Positions 32,801-43,784 of a stretch of DNA of 64,000 nt are shown here, piece by piece. The notes beneath the pieces were generated by a model. It saw only the letters and a program-made list of their open reading frames with translations, had not been told where the DNA came from and made no database searches. The DNA lies in the NCBI GenBank assembly GCA_949152475.1, contig OX424564.1, positions 29,014,165 through 29,078,164 on the forward strand. Reading direction: 5' to 3'. The number at the start of each line of letters is the position of its first letter. Positions within the stretch are counted from its first letter, which is position 1. The position numbers and the translations under genes were made by a program. Source of the DNA: Terebella lapidaria. Lineage: Eukaryota; Annelida; Polychaeta; Terebellida; Terebellidae.

Positions 32801-35800
32801 ACTCCATGCGTCCGGTAACCTAATAATCTCAAAATTGTCTGAACAGTTTCTGAGAAAATGGTCGCCAAAGTTAGAAATTGGCTGTTTTTCGACGAAAATG
32901 ACTGCCATTTTGAAAAAAGTGCGAAATGAAAAAAACAAAAATTAGCCCAAGGGCTGAGACAGGTTACCGGACAATATATATTATTATATATAATAGCTTT
33001 TATATATAATAGCTATTTTATTTTGTGGCCTTGAAATTAAGGTCAAATTCAAATTCATGAGAGTATTCAGCATATTTGATTTCTTATACGTTCACAATTG
33101 CTCACTAAGCTGTAAATTCAGTACTAAGAGAGATATTAGTCATTATGTCCTGTGACATTGAAAATGAAATCAAAAGTCAAATGAAAAGTCATCAGAATAT
33201 TCAGCATATATCATTTGCTGTAAGTCCACAACATAATCCTAAGTTGTAAATTTGATAATAAACAAGATATTAGCCAAGTTGTCCTGTGATACCTTGAAAA
33301 TGAGGTCAAATGTCAATTTCAAGGTCGTGACAATAGTCAGCATATATCATTTTCTAAATTTCCAAAATTCATTCCTAATCTGTAAAGTTTATAATAAGCG
33401 AAATATTAGCCATTCTGTACTCTGACCTCGAAAATGAGGTAAAAGTTCAAATTCAAGGTCATGACAATATTCAGCATATATAATTTTCTATCTGTCCACA
33501 ATTGACTCTCAAGTTGTAAAGTCGATAATAAGCGAGGTATTAGCCATTTTGTTCTTTGACCTTGAAAATGAGGTCAAAGGTCAAATTCAAGGTCATCAGA
33601 ATATTCGGCATATGTCATTTCCATAGGGTCCATAATCACGTGTTGTCACGATGTGATTCTTTAGAACTCAAATTACTCAGATACCACAAAAGGTGTGTGT
33701 TTGTTGGTCATCAGAATCACGTCGTGACGATACATGACTTACAGGCCCTATTGGCAGGAATAAATGCCGACTCAGCAAAAACGTTTGACCGAGAGGCAAG
33801 TTCAGACCACGTGCCCTACAAAACATAGGCCACATGTTTGTCTGGGTGTCGAGTCTAAAAATATTGTCCGTATAAAGTCTAACTAGTGTGTATAATTTTT
33901 ATATTCTTATACCGTGGAGATGGTTTCTCTGGTCATTTTGGTTTTTACAAAACTTGAAAATCTCAACCACAACCGGAGATATTTCTATTTTCGTGAATTA
34001 CTGTTTTCCAATCTATCAACAATTTGCAGGACCTCATTAATTATTATAATTAGATATTCATGACGTCATACGAGTCAAGTACCATAATTAGCTATCCAAA
34101 CCTCATTTATGCAAGGGTTATGATAAAGGTTCCAATAGAAACTTATATGTTTTGTGGTAATGCATAGTCTGTCTTATGTTATGCCAGCATGTTGTCAAGG
34201 CTACACATTCAGAGCTAGCGCCCCTTAGCAACCAGTTGTTGGGTGGGTTGCTATGGACTATTGAACTGTTAGGACATGTGAAGGTGCTACTTTCTTTTAA
34301 CATTTTAACAAAGGATCATAATGTAACAACATTTGAAATCCTAATGATGTGGAATCATCAGTGGTTAGCAACAAAATCTCCATAGCAACGTGGTTGTTAT
34401 GGGCCATATTCCGGCTCTGGTTGCCATGACGCCAACAAAATTTATTTAAAATTTGAATATTTCATGTATGGAGTCATTATGTTGAACAAAAATTATTTTC
34501 ATGTTCTTTAATATCATGCAGTACTGGTTTCAATGAGCTCATTATCTTTCAGTGACTCATATGACGTCATCATTGCTCATTTGCATATCTGCATATGACC
34601 CCGAAAAGTCAATGGGACATGTCATAAACAAACCGCCGTAAAATAGTGACTATTCAAGATATTTCATTTTTGTAAAAACAGAAATGATCCCCAGACTTCC
34701 GTCTTTGATATTGACACCAAACTAAAAAAAGTTATTTTTTCACTCTAGTTAGGCTTTAACACCACAACGCACCAACTCCAAAATATAACCTGAAATAAAA
34801 GATGAAGACTCAGCACACAAAAATGGTCAGGCCAAATTCATCTGACATACCCCTGAGACATGTTTGCTTAGAGCGACGAGTCTGACAATACGGTTCATTA
34901 CGGGCTGCACTCTTTCGAATATATGGAGTGAGCCTTAACGATGACTCATTAAAATTACTTTCGAGCTCTGAGTCAAATGTCATATAACCGGTTGTTTGCA
35001 TAGTATATGAACGTATGTGTGAAGTTCCAGAACAGGATTCCAGAACCCAGAACCGTAGTGTAAATTCTTTTTGAGTCCTGGAAACCGCCTGACAGAAAAT
35101 TCAGCCACACGAACTGACTATAGGGTTCATATACGTTATATGTGTACAGAAACCGAAAAGTGAAAGGAAAAATCTGACAAAATCATGAAAACATCTCGTG
35201 CTGAAATGTGCTAAACGAAATACTACTTAGGATGTCTTTGTTGTTATTCAGCTAGATGCTTTTGGCGTTTCACATTCCAAGTACGTTTGAGCTAATGACC
35301 GAGGATATATAAAATGTTTATCAAACTTTATTTTAGTATCTAACATGTCAACTGAACAGATAACACATGTTATCCAGGTGGTTTTTGCGATATTTTCGCC
35401 CACATGAGCAAAGGAAAAATTCCGTTTGCATAAGGACAATGTATCCATCAAGCTCGAATGTAAACATAGCCTATTTATTGCTGTCAAAGCTCCAACTAGA
35501 TATATTTCAGGGATTTTGTATCAGTTTCAGTTAGGTGAAAAAGTCTAATGAACGTTTAGCATATAATTTCGAAAAATGGAAACTTGAGGCGTAATATTTG
35601 TTTATATCCGAGTTTGGTGAATACACTTTCTATTTGTGTGTACATTCATATCTGTATACAAGCCATTTTGTTCATATACATGTATGTAAAGAACTAGGAA
35701 ATGACCTATTATTTGTCCTCGATGCTAGTGAGAATATGTTTATTTGATATATTTCAGCTCAAATATATGTTTTGGAAAATGTGCCATATTTGCTCAGGTA

Positions 35801-38800
35801 GTCGCTTCAAGACAACACCATAATGAATACTCGTGAAGTGTTTCTGTGCGTTTGCTTTTTTTGCAGGGGACGTTAGTTATGGCGCCGGACAAAATCAGTT
35901 GGGTGTGTATCCATTCCATACAGAGGCCATATTAGGACAAACTTTATTTCGATCGATTTAACATAATTTCTTCTAAATATATTGACATATCTTATAATTT
36001 CCACAAAACTCATCCTCGAGTGGAAGCTCAATTGAAGGTAAATATGTGAGATTTTGTTTGGAGAATAAACGAGGTTGCAGTTCGTCAGAACGGAGATAAT
36101 AACTGCTGCTTTTGTTGTCTGCCTTCGTGTATGTTTCAGTTTTAAACCAAGAAGTGATATCTTTACCATTCATGCAAGTGATAACGTCAGTACAAATGGA
36201 GCCTGGACCAGACAACACATTCATCACCCTGATTTATAAATTGAAATTTCGTAAATAACAAGAAAAATAGTCTTGGTATTTCTGATTAAATCTAGATCTT
36301 GTGACTCGAATATGATTTGTACATTCATTGATAAATTGCAGAGCTTATTATGTATAAGTAATGTATACACCAGATTTTGGGCGAATTTAGAAACTCAACA
36401 CCCAATATTCCAATCAGAATGTTAGCTTTACCAACACTAATAATTGGATCTTTGAATGAAATATTTTTTGAGGGAAATTGTCATTTCCCAATGACCAGAG
36501 CTCCACCTTCCACCTTATACACCTTACAGACGGCTTGAAATGCCATGCTCGTGCAAAATTAGAGAATAAATTATCAGACGGATTTTGGGAAAATTCCTTG
36601 CAAAGTACAAAATTCAACATTTTCGACGATAACGGCCTCCATCATGAAAAAAATCGCGGAGTAATGCAAACTAAAAATACTCCCCTTTATAACATTATCA
36701 GTCACATTTTTGAGACAATACAACCTTGCAACTCACAAATGTAGTGTGTAGCCAAACTCGCATAGGCTGTTGAAAGCGTGCGGTTGGTCGTGGGATCCAG
36801 AACTAATGTTGCTACAGTGTTGCCTACGGTGGCTGATAAATGCCATAGTTTTATTCTTTAGTTTTCATTTATTTACTATATTTTCCGGACAGATGCAATA
36901 CACGTGTTTAATATTAAATACGCGTACTTAATGTTTAAATACGCATACTTAATATTAAATACGCGTATTTAATATTAAATACGCGTACTTAATATTAAAT
37001 ACGCGTACTTAATATTAAATACACGTACATAATAATAAATACGCGTATATAATATTGAATATGTGTATTTAATATTAAATACGCGTAGTTATTATTAAAT
37101 ACACGTACATAATATTAAATACGCGTATATAATGTTAAATACATGTACTTAATATTAAATACCAGACAGTTACATATTTTGTTCTTTTTTGCAGTGCCAT
37201 ATCCACAGTAACACAGCAACATAGCCACATCCAGTTTTTACAAATTTAATATTAAGTACGCGTATTTAACATTAAGTACGCGTATTTAACATTAAGTATG
37301 CGTATTTAATATTGAGTACACGTATTTAATATTATATATTGAAATTGAATTGAATTGAAAATAATTTTTATTCAGTTCCATTCATCAAAAAATAATAATG
37401 ATTGAAATAATACATGAAAAATAATAGAACAGACACATAATGGCATTGGAACTGAAAAAGACCAGGCAAAGCCATGGGGCTGAATTACTCCTGGCCTCAT
37501 ATCATAAAAAAATAGTAAATTATAACCAAAGGACAACCAAACAAACATAATCAAATCGGTAACTCATTGAGTACATGTAATAACTATATAATCAAAGTTA
37601 ATAGCAGCAGTATAGAATATTCATCAATTGGTTATTAATGCATTCATATCATTTACATATTTACAAATGACTGAGATGTTGGATATGTGGGGGCCGGGAG
37701 GGATGTGGACCTGTACATGCTCACCAAAAGAATGTAGACATTATACAATATCTCAAATTGATTTTATTTACTGGGGCTGGTTTAGTGACTGACTATATCA
37801 TCACGTTTCTAACACGCTTAGCGATTTTGCGTCATAAAGGTTCCACGAGCCAGGCAATATCATAACGTAACGAGCCATGCAATATCATAACGTAGAAATA
37901 AAAAAACACTACCAGAAGCTGAGAACTTCATGGTTTTAAACAATCATGGTTATAATTTTGATATTGAAATACCAGCAATTGAAACAAATTTCTGGTTGAG
38001 TAACACCAGACTAGGACTAAAGGTGAGTCCAATAAACAATTACCTATATTTCATTAGATTTAGCGCAGTCTCTACAAGCGGGATTGATACAATGGACAAT
38101 TGTGGGTACAATGGACAATGGACAAAAGTGGGATTGATACAATGATCAGAATAAACAGCCAGCAATGAAGACTTAACCAGATTTTTTATTTGACTAATGG
38201 TAAATGAATTGGGATTGGTTAGCTTTTTACTCCATTTGTTCCAAATTTTGGGAAAACTGAAATTAGGAAATCTACTTGAAAATTCTGTGTTGGCAGGCTA
38301 TACATGAAGTAAATGTGATTATCGGGTGACTATATCTGGTTGTATTTCATTATTCAGTGGAAACATGCCTGAGAATGATGAAGGGAGTTTTCTAGATATA
38401 TATTTTCCCATAAAGAGAGCCACTTCATATTCATATTGATCCGAAAGTTTCAGAATATTAAGAATTTTAAATAATGGATCAGTATGACTATTGAAATTAG
38501 CTCCGCTTATGATTCTAATCATAAGCGGAGCTAATGATTACGCGTATTTAATATATACGCGTAATAGATTACGCGTATTTAATATATACGCGTATTTAAT
38601 ATTATATACGTGTATTTAATATTAACTACGTGTATTTAATATTAAGTACGCGTATTTAACATTAAGTACGTGCATTTAATTATTTTATTTTCTTTAGAAT
38701 GTCCTTCTGGAAAAAATAAATAAATGAAATCTGAAAAATAAAACTATGGCATATATCAGCCACCGTAGTTGCCGGACGATTCCAACATCCACATATGTAT

Positions 38801-41619
38801 CTACAATGTATAATATCTTCTAATTGTTGTAATAGGATGAGTTGGCGATATGAGCTAATCAATATAGTTATCACAGGCATATTCTCTACCGGCTAAACTT
38901 CTCCTTGTAAAGCACAATAATAAAAAAAAAATTTCGCTTCAACTATTTTATTGTGACCAATAATAAACTTATAATAAAAATAATCAGTTTTTTTATATGC
39001 TGAGCAAGAATTCAATTTGCTTTTATGGTAAGGTTACTGGAATGATGACAGATGTCAAAGGGGTATTTTGAATTTAGCCATTATTTGATAATTACTAATA
39101 TTGTGCTTATCATAAGTCAGCACTTGAACTTAAAAGTTAATAAATAACAATTGAGCCTTTGCGTTTTCATTGTCATTCATTGCAAACTCCCACATGTAGA
39201 GCATAAAAGAGATACTTGTATCATAAACAGGAGAGTTTGGCAACCAAAATCGGCTATGGCAACCAAAATCGACTAGTGTCGTGATCTTATCATAAACGAT
39301 GTCCATATAAATATATTATACATTGTAATCGGTTGAGATTTGCAATATGTTCACAGACACATAATTGCTAGATAATGATATAGATAATGATTTTTATCCC
39401 GAAATCGCGTGAAGGTATATGATGTTGAGGATATGAACTTTCAGATAACTATAACTGAAACTGCAAATTAGAATTCTCAGAATGGAGGCAACAGCACAAG
39501 ATCTTGTACCGATATCCGTCAACTATTCTCTACAGGAAAGACAAGCCTTGTGTCTAGAATCACGTCGTGCAAAGCCAGCAGCGAACTCAGCGGACATTCC
39601 CAGTGCCAGTATGCTTACGATGGTAGCAGCCTTGCCGGTGATGGGAAGGAATGGGTTATGAAGACAGGCCAAGGTCTTGGAGGTTACATTTATGTCTACC
39701 TGGATAAGTCGTACATACTGACTACCATCCGGATCAAACACCGATGTGACCAGCGTGACCAAGTGTCTTCTTGGATGATCCAAATGCAACATGGTTTTGA
39801 GATGAAAGTAAGAACAATCATGCAAACTGTATTGTTTGATCGAAGAAAAATTTGTATCCAATGTATTATGAATTTCCTATGAATTCGTTCATATCTGCTC
39901 AAATCTGTCCACAAATAATCATACAGACATGCACAGATTACAAGTCTGAACCAGTTACTTGTGGTAATATCACCTTAAAGCTGTAAGTATGTTATAAATA
40001 GATAAACGACCATGTAAAAAAAATATTAAGATAACGACCACGATCTTCCCCGACGGATAAACCGAACGTAAAAACCACAGAACCACGCCTTGTTTGTTTT
40101 GCTTTGCATGTGGGCGGGTATATGCACTGGCGCGAGTCAGGCCGCCCACGACAGAGGCCAGCGGCAGTCGGCGAAGTGGTATAAAGCCATTCTTGCAGTA
40201 TGTGTGATGTCAGAGAATACATATAGCATACTTAAAGCTTCAAGGACTAACTGCACGTAACATACCAGTGACTGCAGTGAGGCACTTTCCCATTGACTTA
40301 TAATGTGAAAGTAAAGGTAACAAAATCACCAAGACGAAACAAACGCTTCATCAAAACGAACATTCGTGTCTTCCAGCAACACTGTATTGCTGCGTATACA
40401 TGTATGTATACTTTGTTGTGGTCAAAATAATTAGAATAATTAGAATATATAGGGCTATATTTTCTGTGAGATGAATACAATGAGCTGAACATTCATAATC
40501 CCAAACACCTCGGTACACCCGAGTGCATATAATCCGTGAGTTTCACTTGCCTCACTAGATATTTGCTGTACAGCATAATCCTTTCGCTCGCCCTGTTGTG
40601 AGTTTATTTTGTCTACTGAGAAATAGGTCGGAAAACGATGATTTTAACAAATTTAACATTGTTTGATAAGAAACGGAATCTCGGATGGCTAACAATCAGA
40701 AATGCAAATTTCACCTTGTTTGGAAGTATGCAAAGTTATGAATTTGTTATCTTTATATTTACATTATAAATGAATGGACAGCTGGTCAATTCCAGGTTCA
40801 TGATTATTACATGCAATCAATCCTTAACTATCAGATTCAATAAATAGTACAATAGATTAAATTTAATAAATAGTTTATCTATCAATTATAGCTTACACCA
40901 ATATTTATTTTTAATACATATAAAAATATTAGAAAATGTCATTGTCATCAGTAATGAAAGGAAGTTTGAGAACGTGGTATTAAAAGATAAATATAAAGTT
41001 GTATTGCAGAGATTTTTCAATGAAGTATATCTGAGAAAAAAATAGAATGCAGAGCGTTTTTACACTTGCAATGAGTGACAAAGACTAAATTATTGTGTCC
41101 AAGGAGCGTTATTGTGTCCAAGGAGCGTTATTAGTGTAGATAAACATGTATTTGTAATGAGTATGTATACGCATGTATGTATTCATTTGTGTCCTGATAC
41201 CCTCGGGGGTATATTTTGATACCAGAATCCTATATGCTTGATATATTAATGTACACTGTATTTGTTCCAGGTATCTAGGGAATGTAGCGGTACTTCCTGG
41301 TGGAATGATTGCTATGGGGCGGGAAATGATTGGCTCATAGTTGATCTGCCTGTAAACACCCGCAGTAGTTATGTCTGGTTGACAGCGACTGGTGTCTGTG
41401 GTCCTCGGTTTCACCAAGGAATTCGTGAGCTGGATATTATCGGCTACCCATAACACATAGCCATAGCTTGGCGAGTCGACCTTGCGGAAAATACGGACAT
41501 TAATTTGTCGCAAATATAGCATTGTGCACGTTTGCCGAATATATTCAGTCATCATTCAACTAGTGTGGTGTTTATATCAATTCATTAACAATACCTTGAG
41601 TGATGATGGCGCAAATAAA
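29890..41619 (+). CDS. Lectin gene B: secreted F5/8C (discoidin)-like protein
   Basis: Exons: 5'UTR 29,890-29,933; exon 2 30,027-30,110 (ATG 30,062, signal peptide identical to gene A); exon 3 35,867-35,902; exon 5 39,536-39,807; exon 6 41,271-41,453 ending TAA; AATAAA at 41,614. The exon-4 homologue (about 36,005-36,037) has CAC instead of the CAG acceptor, so it is probably skipped, which keeps phase. The predicted product is about 179 aa: signal peptide, short linker (DVSYGAGQNQLG), one F5/8C-like galactose-binding fold with five cysteines. No stop interrupts it. The expected role is a secreted carbohydrate- or surface-binding lectin; the ligand is unknown. Intron 2 is 5.76 kb, filled by repeats. 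Confidence 0.82.
30027..30110 (+). CDS. Exon 2 of lectin gene B (signal peptide)
   Basis: Acceptor TTGTTCCAG, 35 nt of 5'UTR, ATG at 30,062, 49 coding bases, donor GTAAGT. It encodes MSVHVILLVLVTCLWM plus a split Gly. Confidence 0.87.
30228..31245 (-). mobile_element. Full-length Helentron-like (HINE-type) repeat, 1,018 bp, in intron 2 of gene B
   Basis: Both ends are present: TTAGCCCAAAGGCTAA hairpin plus GGTTACCGGAC at 30,228, and GGTTCGGTAACCTAA at 31,245, preceded by GACGGACGCCGGACG and CAATAGGTTATCGGACC. The core has short repeats of ACCTTGAGATTTRCCAATCAAGG rather than the 134-bp unit. Gene A lacks it at the matching place (after CACATTCAAATTAG). Confidence 0.75.
31250..31920 (-). mobile_element. 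Related repeat with 121-bp tandem core
   Basis: Starts GAGCAAGGGCTAAAAAAAGATCACC, ends near CCAATAGGTGATCGGACC. The core units begin TGGTTYCAAGTTGAAATTC at 31,490, 31,612 and 31,733, a period of 121-122 bp. The ends look like a diverged subfamily of the Helentron-like group. Confidence 0.65.
31490..31860. repeat. 121-bp tandem repeat (3 units)
   Basis: Units contain AAGTTGACCAAAACTGC, CAAGATGACGAAA and TGGAGCCAGATCGAAC and repeat with high similarity. Confidence 0.9.
31921..32823 (-). mobile_element. Helentron-like repeat, 134-bp-core type, 5' end complete
   Basis: About four degenerate 134-bp units, then the CATTATAAAGCATAGGAG and AAAATGGCCGCC blocks, then GACGGACGACGCCGACGG and a clean terminus GTCCGGTAACCTAA at 32,823. 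The hairpin end is not clear. Confidence 0.7.
32824..32941. repeat. Internal fragment of the same repeat family
   Basis: Copy of the AAAATGGYCGCCAAAGT...CGACGAAAATG block wedged between two other copies; evidence of nesting or template switching. Confidence 0.6.
32942..33632 (-). mobile_element. Helentron-like repeat, hairpin end complete, 5'-truncated
   Basis: Starts TTAGCCCAAGGGCTGA, AGGTTACCGGACAAT, then about five 134-bp units. An exact AGGTCAAAGGTCA lies at 33,571-33,583. It stops at CCATAGGGTCC. Confidence 0.72.
33873..34757. mobile_element. MITE-like element with CTAACTAG ends, intron 2 of gene B
   Basis: Inverted ends AAAGTCTAACTAGTGTG (left) and, inverted, AAAGCCTAACTAGAGTG (right), 885 bp apart. 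No match in gene A's intron. Exact boundaries and target duplication are unclear. Confidence 0.6.
34758..35866. other. Intron 2 of lectin gene B, distal part
   Basis: Aligned with 21,840-22,868 of gene A. No exon seen. Confidence 0.65.
35867..35902 (+). CDS. Micro-exon 3 of lectin gene B (linker)
   Basis: 36 nt, acceptor TTTTTTTGCAG, donor GTGTGT, phase 1 in and out. It encodes DVSYGAGQNQL. Confidence 0.75.
36005..36037 (+). pseudogene. Decayed exon 4 of lectin gene B (splice acceptor lost)
   Basis: Homologous to exon 4 of gene A, but the acceptor TTTCCAG is TTTCCAC. The only internal AG acceptor (after CTCGAG) would shift the downstream frame. Skipping preserves it because both neighbours are phase 1. 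Confidence 0.75.
36038..36823. other. Intron sequence unique to gene B
   Basis: No match seen in gene A and no recognisable gene. It includes a short ATTTTCGACGATAACGGCC block reminiscent of the Helentron-like repeats near 36,620. Confidence 0.5.
36890..37165. repeat. 20-bp double-palindrome satellite, left array
   Basis: About 13 units of AATATTAAATACGCGTAYTT. Each unit joins two palindromes, TTAATATTAA and TACGCGTA, at roughly 10-bp spacing. Confidence 0.93.
37240..37339. repeat. Same satellite, second block
   Basis: Five units of TTAATATTAAGTACGCGTAT type between the left array and the LINE tail. Confidence 0.85.
37340..38517 (-). mobile_element. 5'-truncated LINE (CR1/L2-like), 3' end with TTCAA-type tail
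   Basis: On the minus strand a 68-residue stretch (38,522-38,319) reads PLFKILNILKLSDQYEYEVALFM, then LPSSFSGMF, typical of the C-terminal end of CR1/L2-group reverse transcriptase ORFs. Downstream frames carry stops. The 3' end has AATAAA (37,367-37,372, minus strand) and a tail of ATTCAATTCAATTTCA. The 5' end abuts a 19-bp inverted copy of its own sequence. The copy is dead; the family is inferred from motif resemblance. Confidence 0.7.
38497..38536. repeat. 19-bp inverted repeat (2-nt loop) at LINE 5' junction
   Basis: ATTAGCTCCGCTTATGATT, CT, then its exact reverse complement. One arm is LINE coding sequence; the other lies at the junction with the satellite. Confidence 0.92.
38537..38690. 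repeat. Same satellite, right array
   Basis: Units such as TACGCGTATTTAATAT repeat up to the right inverted end of the fold-back element. Confidence 0.88.
38769..39535. other. Intron 4 of lectin gene B, distal part
   Basis: From about 38,990 aligned with 23,110-24,399 of gene A, with deletions. No exon seen. Confidence 0.6.
39536..39807 (+). CDS. Exon 5 of lectin gene B (N-terminal half of F5/8C-like domain)
   Basis: 272 nt, acceptor CTCTACAG, donor GTAAGA, phase 1 in and 0 out, open. It encodes SRITSCKASSE, QCQYAYDGSSLAGDG, EWVMKTGQGLGGYI, VYLDKSYILTTIRIKHRCDQRDQVSSW and GFEMK. It has a Cys where gene A has TGA, so the open state is likely ancestral. Replacements relative to A cluster in the EYDGDF/ELSGHS loop. 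Confidence 0.87.
39979..40239. mobile_element. MITE with TTAA-type target site in intron 5 of lectin gene B
   Basis: A 261 bp insertion with inverted ends AGCTGTAAGTATGTTATA and AGCTTTAAGTATGCTATA (right end inverted), flanked by TTAA on the left and TCAA on the right. Gene A has an uninterrupted CACCTTAAGGACTG at the matching place (near 24,850). It is more GC-rich than its surroundings and encodes nothing evident. Confidence 0.82.
40240..41270. other. Intron 5 of lectin gene B, distal part
   Basis: About 900 bp (40,350-41,250) has no counterpart in gene A. It contains a perfect 19-bp direct duplication (GTGTCCAAGGAGCGTTATT, near 41,095-41,132). No gene seen. Confidence 0.6.
41271..41453 (+). 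CDS. Exon 6 of lectin gene B (C-terminal half of F5/8C-like domain)
   Basis: 183 nt from acceptor TTGTTCCAG to TAA, open. It encodes VSRECSGTSWW, DCYGAGNDWLIVDLPVNTRSS, VWLTATGVC and GIRELDIIGYP. AATAAA at 41,614 gives a 3'UTR of roughly 170-190 nt. Confidence 0.87.
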   Translation, partial: VSRECSGTSWWNDCYGAGNDWLIVDLPVNTRSSYVWLTATGVCGPRFHQGIRELDIIGYP

Positions 41620-42769
41620 CCCAGAGAGAATAACGTTTGAAATATGTTTACAATACAATGAAATATTTACATCAAACGCTACAATAGCGTCGTTAGAATC
41701 AATGTGTGTTTTGTGTAAGGTGTACATTTTACCCTCAAATTAAGAGAATTGGTATACGGTGAGGAACGTGGCTGCAAGGTTGTCATAATCCTGGGAATTT
41801 CACATATTCAACGATATCAAAATAACAAGTGGTTCACAAATAGGAAAAAAAAACGATGTGATACATGAATCTGAACTGAAAGATATTTTATTGACACTAT
41901 TTAAATATCCTGTTATATGACGAGTAAAGATTAGTCTACACAGCTTATCATAGTCAGAGAGGTCTATATGAGAGATAACATGTCAATTATAGTTATCTTA
42001 CTTTCTTGGTACATTCTAATCATTATTATCATTATGATGAGTGAAGATGGAATAACTATCTTGATATAATGAGAAAACTTGTTATAATGAAGGCTGTTAT
42101 TTTATATCAAGGTCCAAATCAGTCACTGTAGTTCCAGTTCGAGTATTTGTACCACATACAGTTCACCTTTAACAATAGCCCAGCCCATGGTATATTCCAC
42201 GTCGACACAAACATGGACACATCACAACCAAATGTAGTAAACGATATACAACTTCCTGTTTACCCATAATACATAATACAATACATTTTAGTTCAATTAT
42301 CAATTTCTATATTTTGCGGTGGGGCAACCTTGGAATTGACTTCCAAAGTCATCTGATGATGTTGATGTTACCTGGCTATGAACACTCAGGGATGTACCCA
42401 GTATTCAGTGCCCTAGATATCATCTGGCTACCATGGCAACACCTAGCTCACTGACTGAATCCATTCACTATGCATAGAATATGCGGATGTTTTTATTGTA
42501 TTTATACAGAGCAATGAATGAATTTCAGTGTAGAAATACCTTTCAAACTCTTAGGCCCGACTACACATGTACTTCAGTCATAATTTAAGAAAAATTCAAC
42601 TCAAGTCACACTATTCGTATTATTGAAGATGTTGTACAACGGATTCTCTTTAGAGGTCTAGAAAATAATATGACGATATAGTGATAAGGATTTCAGATTT
42701 TCACATTTTGTCTTTCAATTTTACCATTTTGGTATTTTGATTGCAAAACTGTAGGACACGCTATGTAGT
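41620..42769. other. 3' flank of lectin gene B up to Gypsy-2
   Basis: No gene seen. Positions 42,263-42,769 are near-identical to 26,459-26,960 of unit A. Confidence 0.7.
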
Positions 42770-43325
42770 TGTGACGTTTGGTAATGACTTGTTTTCGGTG
42801 TGGCCCAAAAAACCTGGTTTCTCTGATCGTATAGACTTTATGTAACTCCCGCTCGTTGTGATTCGAGAGCCGTCACTAAATTGGTGTCCCCCAACGCTGG
42901 TGTATCATCACTCCGTAGCTTACCGGCTTCACTCAGGCAAGAAGCAACTCAGATGTAAATAAATGGAAGATTTATATACATCAAATCAACTTACAATTGT
43001 ATGGCTGGTCACCCACGTGACGTACAAATATGAAGTTCAGACATGGAGCACTGTACGATCACATTTCAAAAATAAATAGTGCACGAGGGCACAACTAAAA
43101 AGAGTTCTTAGCCGGCGGCGTCTCTCTGTCCCTTCCCGTTGAAGTTTCCCGTCCCGTTTAGTCGAATGGTTTCTCCAGGTAGTCGGTCTAATCCCGGTTG
43201 ACTCTAAGGCCCTGAAGAAGGAGTCGTCCGCACGGAGTTCGTCGAGTCCCTTGGCTGTGGCGGTGACGATCTCCCCACGGTCGATGTCGCTGTTGCAGTG
43301 CTCTCAGAGCGGCCGTCCGCTCTCC

Positions 43326-43333
43326 CTTATATA
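43326..43333 (-). promoter_or_regulatory. TATA box in 3' LTR of Gypsy-2
   Basis: TATATAAG on the minus strand, followed downstream by GGAGAGCGGACG; the TCCGCGAACG array lies immediately upstream. Confidence 0.7.
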
Positions 43334-43349
43334 GCCAGGGTGGCTGCGC

Positions 43350-43590
43350 GCGCATCTTCGTCCGCGAACGTATCTTCCGCACTCTTCTCCACGTGGTGAA
43401 GACTGCGTCCGCGAACGGTTCTTCCGCGAAGGCTCCTCTTCCGCGAACGGTGCTTCCGCGACTGATGCTTCCGCTGATGATGCTTCCGCAATCGTGCTTC
43501 CGCGAACGGTTCTTCCGCGAACGATGCTTCCGCTGATGATGCTTCCGCTATCGTGCTTCCGCGAACGGTTCTTCCGCGAACGGTGTCTTC
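43350..43590 (-). repeat. TCCGCGAACG motif array in 3' LTR
   Basis: Seven exact copies of TCCGCGAACG, plus TTCCGCTGATGATG variants, at irregular 20-60 bp spacing. It is identical in the 5' LTR (50,604-50,844). Confidence 0.9.
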
Positions 43591-43664
43591 GCAAGTGGAC
43601 TTTGTAGATCACGTGACCGTTCCTAACGAACGTTTCAGCGCGGCAGTTGCATGGTTTTGTTACA

Positions 43665-43680
43665 ACTCCACCCTTTCTGG
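43665..43680 (-). other. Polypurine tract of Gypsy-2
   Basis: Minus strand reads AGAAAGGGTGGAGT directly before the 3' LTR. Confidence 0.75.
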
Positions 43681-43784
43681 AGATCAACGTCCCCGTTGAT
43701 CCTTTCTCTCTCTTCTTTTCTCTTCTTCCTCCTTCTTCGTCTTTTCCTGCCTGTCTGTTGTTTACAGGGCTCTCTCCCTCCACT

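Larger units (their letters stand above)
36824..38768. mobile_element. Fold-back DNA transposon, 1,945 bp, with palindromic satellite and nested LINE
   Basis: Inverted ends of about 70 bp start CTACGGTGGCTGATA and contain ATGCCATAGTTTTATT. The same 4-bp TTGC flanks both ends (36,820-36,823 and 38,769-38,772), a target duplication. Inside both ends lie arrays of an ACGCGT satellite; a 5'-truncated LINE sits in the middle. No transposase ORF is seen. Confidence 0.85.
42770..43664 (-). repeat. 3' LTR of Gypsy-2 (895 bp)
   Basis: Starts TGTGACGTTTGG, ends GGTTTTGTTACA. It contains TATATAAG on the minus strand (43,326-43,333) and seven exact TCCGCGAACG motifs at 43,350-43,590 upstream of it. Confidence 0.96.

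Noticed and set aside
33556-33828. 90-codon plus-strand open frame
   Set aside because: Falls mostly within a Helentron-like repeat unit and its degraded flank.
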